Assembly: GCF_017589465.1 (NCBI RefSeq)
Contig: NZ_JAELYA010000003.1
Coordinates: 434,001 to 498,000, forward strand
From: Pseudomonas schmalbachii
Lineage (GTDB): Bacteria > Pseudomonadota > Gammaproteobacteria > Pseudomonadales > Pseudomonadaceae
Direction of reading: 5' to 3'
Length of the DNA stretch: 64,000 nt
The first letter of the stretch is position 1. Each line of letters begins with the position of its first letter. This document shows, one piece after another, positions 57,512-64,000 of the stretch. Under the pieces are notes generated by a model. That model searched no databases, was not told where the DNA came from, and saw nothing but the letters and a program-made list of their open reading frames with translations. A program made the position numbers and the translations under genes.

Positions 57512-57591
57512 CCTCGACTCCCTTTCCCTAGCGCCGGCAAATCGCCTGCGAAATCAAAACTTTGACGCCGGAATGGCGTTGGGGAGGGGGA

Positions 57592-57608
57592 TTGCAGGAA
57601 GTGAGCCA
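57592..57608 (-). promoter_or_regulatory. Sigma-54-type promoter upstream of flhA
   Basis: Minus-strand TGGCTCACTTCCTGCA fits TGGCACG-N4-TTGC with two mismatches, keeping the essential GG and GC dinucleotides ten bases apart. RpoN with FleQ is known to activate class II flagellar genes, including flhA, in P. aeruginosa. Confidence 0.6.
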
Positions 57609-57779
57609 ACTATTACCCAAGATGGCATGCACCACTCCGTGGTGGACTCGCAGCTCCGCCTGAGTGAAAGCCCTGAGAGCCCCGGAGGAAGATTCCCAAG
57701 GCTCAAATCCCCTCCTGCGCACCAACCCGGTTGCCCCTAAATTCCGCCGCTCTACAACGGACGTTTCAGGGCGACAGGC

Positions 57780-59813
57780 ATGTTCCAACCGGCTAACCAG
57801 GCACAGTTCCAACTACTGATCGATGGCACCGCGAGTACGCTGCAGGTGCTCGGCTTCCAGGGCGAGGAAGCCCTCGACAGTTGCTACCGCTTCGAGATCG
57901 AACTGGTCAGCGAACGCCCCGTCGATCCGGCGGGCCTACTCTCCAAACCGGCCTTCCTGGCCTTCGACGACCGGCAGCACGGCGTGCACGGACTGATCCG
58001 CGAAGCCGTCCAGGGCGCCTGGGACGGACGCTTCTGCCGCCTTCGGGCGATCCTCGAACCGCACTTCGCCAACCTCGCCCTGCGCCGCAACCAGCGCATC
58101 TTCCAGCACAAGGATGCCCGGCAGATCATCGCCACCATCCTGGGCGAGCACGGCATTTCCAGCTTCGCCTTCCGCCTGCTCAACCCGCCGCCCGTGCGCG
58201 ACTACTGCGTGCAGTACGACGAGAGCGACCTGCATTTCGTCTCGCGCCTCTGCGAGGAGGAAGGCCTCCACTACCACTTCGAACACAATCCCGGCGATCA
58301 CACCCTGGTCTTCGGCGACGGTCCGCCGGCCTGGGCCACTATCGGCAGCGTGGAATACCTGCAGGACAGCGGCCTGGTCGCCGACCACCCGGTGATCAAG
58401 CAGTTCGACAGCGGCGTGGCCCTCCGCACCTCGCGCGTCACCCGCCGCGACTACGACTTCGAGCATCCCAGCCTGCTGCTGGAAGGCAGCGCCAGGGACG
58501 ATGGCCGCCCCGACCTCGAAGACTACGACTACCCCGGCCTGTTCCGCAGCGGCGCACGCGGCAAGCAGCTCAGCCGCATCGCCCTGCAGCGCCAGCGCAG
58601 CGACTCCTTGCAAGCCAGCGGCGGCGGCGACCGCCCACTGGCCAGCGGCCACCTGATCACCCTCACCGACCATCCCCTGCCCGCCTGCAACGCGCTCTGG
58701 CTGGTCACCCGCGTCAGCCACTGGGGACGCCAGCCTCAGGTGCTGCAGGAGCTGGTCGAACACGCCAGCGAACAGGGTTATCGCAACCAATTCCAGGCCA
58801 TCCCCGGCGAGACCTTCCACCGCCCCGCCCTGAACCATCCCAAGCCGCGCGTGCTCGGCAGCCAGACCGCCGTGGTCACCGGCCCGGCGAGCGAAGAGAT
58901 CTACTGCGACGAATACGGCCGGGTGAAAGTGCAGTTCCACTGGGACCGCGACGGCCAGCGCGACGAGCATTCCAGCTGCTGGGTGCGGGTCGCCAGCGGC
59001 TGGGCGCATGACGGCTACGGCCACGTGCTGATTCCACGCATCGGCATGGAGGTGCTGGTCAGCTTCCTCGAAGGTGACCCCGACCAGCCGCTGATCCACG
59101 GCTGCCTGCCAAACAAGCTGCGCCGGGTGCCCTACGCCCTGCCCGAACACAAGACCCGCAGCGTGTTCAAGACCAACAGCAGCCGCGGTGGCCGCGGCTC
59201 CAACGAACTGCGCATCGAGGACCGCAAGGGAGCCGAACAGATCTATATCCACGCCGAGCGCGACCAGGACATCAAGGTCGAGCACGACGAAAGCCACTGG
59301 GTCGGCCATGACCGCAGGAAGACCATCGACCACGACGAAACCGTGCACATCGGCAACGACCGCACCGAGACCGTCGACGGCAACGAAAAGATCACCATCC
59401 ACAAAAGCCGCACCAAGACCGTCGACAAACACCAGACCGACCACATCAGGCGCAACTGGTCGACCACGGTCGACCGCTTCAAGACCGAGACGGTGAAGCT
59501 GGCGTACATGCAGAACGTCGGCCTGGCCAAGATGATGAACATCGGCACGGTGTACAGCCAGAACGTCGGGCTGCACAAGAACACCATTGTCGGGCTGGAA
59601 CAGAACTCCACTGTGGGCCAGCGCTACAGCCTGACCGTCGGTGGCGGTCCTACCTCGAACATCACCATGGACGGCGACAGCATCGCATTGCGTGTCGGCA
59701 AGGCGTCATTGGTGCTCAAGAGCGATGGACACATCCTGATCAACGGCACCCGCTTCGACTTCGAAGCCAGCGGGCCAGTACAGATCAGCGGCAAAGACAT
59801 CGATCTGAACTGA
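57780..59813 (+). CDS. vgrG: Type VI secretion spike protein VgrG (TssI)
   Basis: Trimeric spike at the tip of the type VI tube, 677 residues. The gp27-like head includes VLGFQGEEALDSCYRFEIELVSE and DESDLHFVSRLCEEEGLHYHF; the gp5-like OB fold has DEYGRVKVQFHWDRDGQRDEHSSCWVRVASGWAHDGYG. A long triple-stranded beta-helix follows, shown by the regular H/V repeats HDRRKTIDHDETVHIGNDRTETVDGNE. There is no toxin extension after IDLN, so cargo must ride on the tip. First gene of the cassette. Confidence 0.95.
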   Translation: MFQPANQAQFQLLIDGTASTLQVLGFQGEEALDSCYRFEIELVSERPVDPAGLLSKPAFLAFDDRQHGVHGLIREAVQGAWDGRFCRLRAILEPHFANLALRRNQRIFQHKDARQIIATILGEHGISSFAFRLLNPPPVRDYCVQYDESDLHFVSRLCEEEGLHYHFEHNPGDHTLVFGDGPPAWATIGSVEYLQDSGLVADHPVIKQFDSGVALRTSRVTRRDYDFEHPSLLLEGSARDDGRPDLEDYDYPGLFRSGARGKQLSRIALQRQRSDSLQASGGGDRPLASGHLITLTDHPLPACNALWLVTRVSHWGRQPQVLQELVEHASEQGYRNQFQAIPGETFHRPALNHPKPRVLGSQTAVVTGPASEEIYCDEYGRVKVQFHWDRDGQRDEHSSCWVRVASGWAHDGYGHVLIPRIGMEVLVSFLEGDPDQPLIHGCLPNKLRRVPYALPEHKTRSVFKTNSSRGGRGSNELRIEDRKGAEQIYIHAERDQDIKVEHDESHWVGHDRRKTIDHDETVHIGNDRTETVDGNEKITIHKSRTKTVDKHQTDHIRRNWSTTVDRFKTETVKLAYMQNVGLAKMMNIGTVYSQNVGLHKNTIVGLEQNSTVGQRYSLTVGGGPTSNITMDGDSIALRVGKASLVLKSDGHILINGTRFDFEASGPVQISGKDIDLN

Positions 59814-59823
59814 GGTTGCGTCC

Positions 59824-61038
59824 ATGGAATTCCGCAACCTCACGCCATTCGCTGCACAGTGCTACGACGCCCTTGACGTGGACGACCGGGAATACCGGGT
59901 AGTCGTGATCAAGGTCGGTTACGACCTGCAAGTCGATCCGCAGACAGGCGACGCCCGTCTGTCCGTCAAGGACAGCGACCCCGTCGGGCTCTGCTATGTC
60001 GACGAGTACTACGGCGCCCCTGGCCAATCCAGCGTTCGCCGCGAGTCGGACCTGGCGCCCTTCAAGCCTCGCTGCGATGTAATCCTGCAGGGTCACACCC
60101 ACGCACCATTTGGCAGGCCATCACGAAGCTGGATCGCCCGCCTGGCCCTGCGTCGCGCAGGCAACCCCAACGCCCCTCTGCTGCTCGACAAGGCCTTGCG
60201 CATCAGCGCACCACGAATCTTCTACAAGGACTACCTCGGCTGGGGCCTCTACGATCCGCAAACCACGTCCAAGGTCCCCCTGGACTGGGAGCATGCCTTT
60301 GGTGGCAGCAGCCGTGTCCCCAATCCCAAACACGCGGAAGATCCCGCCCAACCCGAGTGGCTGCTCAACGAAGTCTGCTATAGCAACCCGCTTGGCACCG
60401 GGTGGATGGACAAGCTCCACCGCAAGATGGCCAGGCAGGCAGGTCATGTCCCACCGGACAACCTGCCAGTACCGCAGATCACCTACCCGGACGACAACTT
60501 CAAGCCACCTCTGCTCGTTCGCCACCCGGAGGGCTCTCTGGATGCCCCGGCAATGGCCAGAGTCGTCGAGAGTTATGGCCAGCGACCAGCGGGCTTCGGC
60601 ATCGTCGGCCGCGCCTGGACTCCACGTCTGCAGAAAGCCGGCACCTTCGACCAGCAATGGCTCGACGAGCGCTGGCCTGGCTTGCCCGGGGATTTCGACT
60701 TCGCCTACTGGAATGGCGCCCCCCAGGACCAGCAGATCGCCTATCCACCGCCGGATGCAGTGATCGAGTTGAGCAATCTGCTTCCGCCTGCCTGCTCACC
60801 CCATGGCACCGTCCTGGCCTCACTGCCGGGCCACCGCGCCTTTGTGCTCGCCTGGTTCGAGGGAGGCGGCCTGCTCCCGCTCAACGCAGTGATCGACACC
60901 CTGGCGATAGACACCGATGCCCTGCTGGTGGAGGTCGCCTGGCGCTGCCTGGTCCCCACCGAGTTTCCCCTCGAAGCACTGGAAGCCCGCTTCGAAACCG
61001 ATCCCGACGCGCCGCTCATCAAGACCAGGGAGGTCTGA
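59824..61038 (+). CDS. DUF2169 domain type VI effector adaptor
   Basis: A 404-residue soluble protein of the DUF2169 family, with the conserved blocks YEFRVVVIKVGYDL-type N-terminus (RVVVIKVGYDLQVD), DVILQGHTHAP and GAFGGSSRVPNP-like HAFGGSSRVPNP. DUF2169 proteins lie between vgrG and PAAR-like genes in many type VI clusters and act as chaperones/adaptors that load the effector onto VgrG. It starts 10 bases after vgrG and ends two bases before the PAAR-like gene. Confidence 0.9.
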   Translation: MEFRNLTPFAAQCYDALDVDDREYRVVVIKVGYDLQVDPQTGDARLSVKDSDPVGLCYVDEYYGAPGQSSVRRESDLAPFKPRCDVILQGHTHAPFGRPSRSWIARLALRRAGNPNAPLLLDKALRISAPRIFYKDYLGWGLYDPQTTSKVPLDWEHAFGGSSRVPNPKHAEDPAQPEWLLNEVCYSNPLGTGWMDKLHRKMARQAGHVPPDNLPVPQITYPDDNFKPPLLVRHPEGSLDAPAMARVVESYGQRPAGFGIVGRAWTPRLQKAGTFDQQWLDERWPGLPGDFDFAYWNGAPQDQQIAYPPPDAVIELSNLLPPACSPHGTVLASLPGHRAFVLAWFEGGGLLPLNAVIDTLAIDTDALLVEVAWRCLVPTEFPLEALEARFETDPDAPLIKTREV

Positions 61039-61040
61039 CC

Positions 61041-61397
61041 ATGGCCCACGACGTCACCGCCCGCCAGTGCGAAAACTGGCGGGTCATCAGCCTGCTGCCG
61101 GATGTCTGCAAGACCCCGATGGGCTCAAGCCTGCCGCCAGTGCCCTATCCCGTCGTCGCGGAAATGCAGAACGCCGTCGCCGTGGTACCCAGCGTGCGCG
61201 CCAATGGTGAAGCGTTACTGGTGTACCAGCACAGCAAGATCCCACAAACCCAGGGCGATGAGCCTGGGCAAGGCAAGGGCGTAAAAAGCGGTACCGTCGG
61301 CGCCAATTGCTACCCCCTGGAACACAGCGGCAGCGTACGTGCCGGCGGCAAATACATCCTTCGCCATGGCGACCGGTTCTGGATGAACGGAGCCTGA
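61041..61397 (+). CDS. DUF4150 PAAR-like tip protein
   Basis: A 118-residue protein of the DUF4150/PAAR-like family: CKTPMGSSLPPVPYPVVAEM near the start, then GVKSGTVGANCYPLEHSGSVRAGGKYILRHGDRFWMNG, the metal-cone pattern. It sharpens the VgrG tip and connects the spike to the effector. GGAGG seven bases before the ATG. The effector gene follows after one base, so the two are translationally coupled. Confidence 0.9.
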   Translation: MAHDVTARQCENWRVISLLPDVCKTPMGSSLPPVPYPVVAEMQNAVAVVPSVRANGEALLVYQHSKIPQTQGDEPGQGKGVKSGTVGANCYPLEHSGSVRAGGKYILRHGDRFWMNGA

Positions 61398-61398
61398 C

Positions 61399-62529
61399 AT
61401 GGCCACCCCTATCACAATCAACGGGCCGGCCGTATTCCGCCCTCTGTCCGACGGTACGACGCTGGGCCTCTACCCGCACGCCAACAGCGTTGGTTGGGCG
61501 GTATGGAGCAATCAGAACGAGCTTCTCAACAACGGTAGCTTCACCCCGCTGGCCTACGAAGAGTTCCGCCGCAAATACGCGGAACTGAATTTGCCCACAT
61601 TCGACTTCAGGCCCGCCCTCACCGGCAGCTACAGCGGCAGCGGAAACACCATCGGCAAGATCACCGGAGAAGGCCCCTCCAGCGGCACTAGCGCACAGGG
61701 CGCCAATCCTCCACTGGACAAGAACCTGCTCGAACAAGCCAAGGCCGGCCTCCAGAACAGCATCGACGCCTGGGTCGCCAGCACAGGTTTCAGCACCGGA
61801 GCCATGGTCGTTGGCGCCATGGCCACGGCGGTCAGTGAAGTTTTCATGCCCGAGTCCTACTGGGAAATCATACCCACCGGAAAACTGGGCAAGATCGGCA
61901 AGAAAGGCGTGGAAGCCCTTGGCGATCTGGTCAAGGGTGAAAAGGCAGCCGAGAAAGCTGCCGATACCGCAAGAGCGGAAGAAGCAGCCAGGAAAGCCGA
62001 AGAGGCGAAAAAGGCAGAACAGGCCAGAAAGCCGAAGGAACCGGAAAAGAAAGAAGACGGCGGAAAGGTCAAAGGCAACAAGAGCGCCGAGACAGGCAAG
62101 TGCGGTGAATGGCTGTCCAGAATGGACATGATGGATGAAGGCTTCGACGAAATTCTCTCGGTGCAGAATAACTCCGGGCAGGGCGTCGACCTGATTGGCC
62201 GTAACAGCCAGACTGGCGAAGTGAAGGCCTGGGAGGTAAAAGCGACGGAGACTTCACGGGCGGGGAGTTTGAGTAAAGCGCAGGCGGAAATGGGCGGGGA
62301 GGGTTTTACAATAGATCGCCTCAGAAAAGCAGCAAATCGGCTTGGGCACTATCAAAGCGCTCCACACGGAACTGACGAGGCTGCCAGGAAGGCACTAAAG
62401 TGGATAAAACAAAGCACCAATATCAGTTATGAAAAACGAGAAGTATTTATTGAAAACATCGATAAAGGCTGTATGAAGAGCCCGAAAAAACCCTCAAGAT
62501 CAAAACCATGGCCATCAAGGAACGTCTAA
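61399..62529 (+). CDS. Type VI effector with PoNe-type DNase domain
   Basis: A 376-residue antibacterial effector. Residues 1-75 form an N-terminal domain of unknown type (HANSVGWAVWSNQNELLNNG), 110-180 a partly hydrophobic linker (TGFSTGAMVVGAMATAVSEVF), 180-225 an Ala/Glu/Lys helix, and about 228-376 the nuclease. The nuclease shows the PD-(D/E)xK pattern of PoNe: ETGKCGEW, QGVDLIGR (Asp264) and AWEVKATE (Glu279, Lys281). Members damage DNA of the target cell. The stop touches the immunity ATG (TAAATG). Nothing suggests inactivation. Confidence 0.88.
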   Translation: MATPITINGPAVFRPLSDGTTLGLYPHANSVGWAVWSNQNELLNNGSFTPLAYEEFRRKYAELNLPTFDFRPALTGSYSGSGNTIGKITGEGPSSGTSAQGANPPLDKNLLEQAKAGLQNSIDAWVASTGFSTGAMVVGAMATAVSEVFMPESYWEIIPTGKLGKIGKKGVEALGDLVKGEKAAEKAADTARAEEAARKAEEAKKAEQARKPKEPEKKEDGGKVKGNKSAETGKCGEWLSRMDMMDEGFDEILSVQNNSGQGVDLIGRNSQTGEVKAWEVKATETSRAGSLSKAQAEMGGEGFTIDRLRKAANRLGHYQSAPHGTDEAARKALKWIKQSTNISYEKREVFIENIDKGCMKSPKKPSRSKPWPSRNV

Positions 62530-63492
62530 ATGCTCAGTAAGAACACCCCATCCATAGAAACAACAAAATTTATAAACAAGAAAGTAAATAATCTAAAAAA
62601 AGAGTTCACCGAGTGGTTGGCACACCCAAATAGCAAGAAACTCTTCCTAGACGACGGGAAAGAAGAGTTCGGCCTTTATCTCAAAGGCGAGGACAATATA
62701 AATCTTATGGGTCTAGCCTCATCAGAAATCAGTCATTGGCACCTGATGACCTATAGCCATCTCGCGCTCACCGGGTCTTCGCTTGACTACCAAGCACTCG
62801 CTCTGATAGCCCGTCATACTTATGCCAGCACAATGTTTGACGCCGAGCTTATTAACAAAAAAAAAATGACTAGCGGTCTGTTAACCACTGAGGCGTCCTT
62901 CAATTTATCGATAGCCATAATTTCCGGCTGGGGTAAAGAGTTCCGCGCACTGGTTCGCGCGCTACATGCAGGATTGGACACCAAACTGCTTGATTTGAGA
63001 ATCACCCCCAAACACGATAAAGGCACCCTTTATCGCCACTTCTGGTTCCTAGTGCATCTTGCCTGCGAAGTGGAAGAATTGACTATCGACACCTCCCTGT
63101 ACTCTTATCCAAAGAGCCTCGCCCCGTATGACGAAGTCCTGGCCGACTGGAAAACCACCGATCTGGGCAAAGTCAGCCAGATGGTGCAACGCATGGCCGA
63201 TTTCCACGCGCAGCACTCGCGCGAAGATTCGCGAGGACGAGAAGTCTACGAATTCGAAAATGAAGAACGCTGGCTATTCCCCTACGAAATCTTCGCCTTC
63301 CTACGCCTACGTGAGTGGTTGGGACTGAAAAACCCGCACGAGTTCGACCATCCCTTGATGCAACAACCGCTCGGCTGCCTGCCCTGCGAGCCCGGCATCC
63401 CCCTCGCCCGCCCCGAGACCCCGCTGCTCGACCAAGTGATCGCCAAATTCAACCAACAGTACCCCAACAGCATTCCGTGGCCGAAAGATTGA
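62530..63492 (+). CDS. PoNi-type immunity protein (DUF1910/DUF1911)
   Basis: A 320-residue cytoplasmic protein expected to bind and block the PoNe DNase. It has the two-part PoNi layout: an N-terminal helical DUF1910-like part (HWHLMTYSHLALTG, LALIARHTYASTMFDAELI, TSGLLTTEASFNLSIAI) and a C-terminal DUF1911-like part (YDEVLADWKTTDLGKVSQMVQRMADFH, EFENEERWLFPYEIFAFL). The base composition falls sharply at the start of the gene compared with its neighbours, a sign of recent transfer. It starts one base after the effector stop codon. Confidence 0.88.
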   Translation: MLSKNTPSIETTKFINKKVNNLKKEFTEWLAHPNSKKLFLDDGKEEFGLYLKGEDNINLMGLASSEISHWHLMTYSHLALTGSSLDYQALALIARHTYASTMFDAELINKKKMTSGLLTTEASFNLSIAIISGWGKEFRALVRALHAGLDTKLLDLRITPKHDKGTLYRHFWFLVHLACEVEELTIDTSLYSYPKSLAPYDEVLADWKTTDLGKVSQMVQRMADFHAQHSREDSRGREVYEFENEERWLFPYEIFAFLRLREWLGLKNPHEFDHPLMQQPLGCLPCEPGIPLARPETPLLDQVIAKFNQQYPNSIPWPKD

Positions 63493-63572
63493 GGCTCAAG
63501 TTTATTTTTGATCGGAAAGGTGGTCGGTCTGCGGTTCGACTTGAAATAGGAGCGTGTCTCTTCCTCATCTTT

Positions 63573-63608
63573 ATCCCCGACGGGAACGGCAACCCAATTG
63601 AAAATTGA
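63573..63608 (+). pseudogene. Possible remnant of an effector C-terminal tip
   Basis: In one reading frame the gap between the two immunity genes encodes IPDGNGNPIEN followed by TGA, directly before the second immunity gene. Such a Gly/Asn-rich ending next to an immunity start is what a deleted toxin would leave. The upstream part of the frame (RSAVRLEIGACLF) has no recognisable domain, so this is a weak call. Confidence 0.25.
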
Positions 63609-63609
63609 C

Positions 63610-64000
63610 GTGAAAAACGAAAAATCTAAAATTGAAAAAGCAAGAAAAATAGTAATAAAACAACTAAATTATATAAAAAAAGAAGTTCAAGAATGGTTAG
63701 AACACCCGAGAAACAGGAGCAGCTTTCTTGATGGAAGCATTGAAAACCTCAGAAATTACATTAGCACCGCTGACGATATCCAGTTGTTAGGGCTGGGCGC
63801 CGCAAACACAGCTTACTGGTACCTAAACGAATACAGCAACTCTATATTCTTTCATCCAGAAACTGGTAGCCAGAAACTAGCTCTCTTGGCGCGACACAAT
63901 TACGCTAGCGTGATGTTTGATGCTGTGCTTATAGAGCAGCAAAAACTGACAAGTGGCTTGCTACTCACTGAAGCAGCTTTTAATTTATCTACAACCATCA
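63610..64000 (+). CDS. Second PoNi-type immunity gene, 5' part only
   Basis: Open frame to the window edge, at least 130 codons. The product is closely similar in pattern to the first immunity protein: VQEWLEHPRNR against TEWLAHPNSK, WYLNEYSNSIFF against WHLMTYSHLALT, LALLARHNYASVMFDAVLI against LALIARHTYASTMFDAELI, and TSGLLLTEAAFNLSTTI against TSGLLTTEASFNLSIAI. GTG 63610 lacks a clear ribosome site and TTG 63598 is an alternative start. No effector gene stands in front of it, so it is either an orphan immunity gene or the second half of a duplicated pair. Confidence 0.8.
   Translation, partial: MKNEKSKIEKARKIVIKQLNYIKKEVQEWLEHPRNRSSFLDGSIENLRNYISTADDIQLLGLGAANTAYWYLNEYSNSIFFHPETGSQKLALLARHNYASVMFDAVLIEQQKLTSGLLLTEAAFNLSTTI

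Noticed and set aside
55724..57565. 613-codon plus-strand open frame opposite flhA
   Set aside because: Very rich in His, Asp and Gln with no domain; it mirrors the codon bias of flhA on the other strand.

Overview
The window is a GC-rich stretch of chromosome from a fluorescent pseudomonad, most likely the P. aeruginosa group. The evidence is gene content and order. It carries the arginine succinyltransferase (ast/aru) operon with the aot arginine/ornithine transport operon and argR. It has the ccmABCDEFGHI cytochrome c maturation block. It also has the polar-flagellum/chemotaxis block flhA-flhF-fleN-fliA-cheYZAB-motCD-parC-parP-cheW. All three are arranged as I recall them from P. aeruginosa, but small accessory genes between the blocks differ. 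Extragenic REP/REPIN repeats of at least four sequence classes are scattered between genes, which is also typical of Pseudomonas. No rRNA, tRNA or CRISPR array was seen.

Layout. 1-1,560: a hexose-6-phosphate mutarotase-like gene flanked by REP elements. 1,561-14,739 (minus strand): arginine uptake and catabolism in transcription order aotJ-aotQ-aotM-aotO-aotP-argR, then aruC-aruF-aruG-astD-astB-small gene-astE, with ArgR-type TGTCGC-N8-AA boxes before aotJ and aruC. 15,190-24,736: a mixed region with a DUF3237 protein, lipoproteins, an orphan PilU-like ATPase, peptide deformylase, a CvfB-like S1 protein, an ABC exporter half-transporter and an AI-2E family permease. 24,741-24,942: a 202-bp MITE with perfect 19-bp inverted ends. 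24,940-30,366: a C39-like cysteine peptidase candidate, an RluF-like pseudouridine synthase with an altered active-site motif, a membrane protein, a KefB-type antiporter, a lipoate-ligase-fold protein and a proline-rich lipoprotein. 30,385-37,404 (minus): ccmI back to ccmA. 37,539-39,370: a translationally coupled FliK-like/FlhB-C-terminal-like pair. 39,452-43,467: a receiver-like orphan and an accessory tricistron (CHASE2 membrane protein, small exported protein, M48 lipoprotein protease). 43,475-57,511 (minus): chemotaxis and flagellar export/placement genes. 57,780-64,000: a type VI secretion cassette of VgrG, DUF2169 adaptor, PAAR-like DUF4150 protein, PoNe-type nuclease effector, its PoNi-type immunity gene, and the start of a second paralogous immunity gene cut by the window edge.

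How the genes work together. The aot genes import arginine/ornithine, ArgR senses arginine, and AruF/G, AstB, AruC, AstD and AstE degrade it to glutamate and succinate. The ccm genes deliver haem to apocytochromes c. FlhA, FlhF, FleN and FliA set flagellar export, polar position, number and late gene expression. CheA/B/W/Y/Z with MotC/D and ParC/ParP make a polar chemotaxis machine. The type VI cassette delivers a DNase and protects kin.

The observations I would follow first are: the fourfold linear repeat in CheA that may be its ParP-binding region; the CHASE2-M48 tricistron; the PoNe effector with a duplicated immunity gene and a possible toxin-tip remnant; and the MITE whose terminal repeat supplies the stop codon of the neighbouring peptidase gene.
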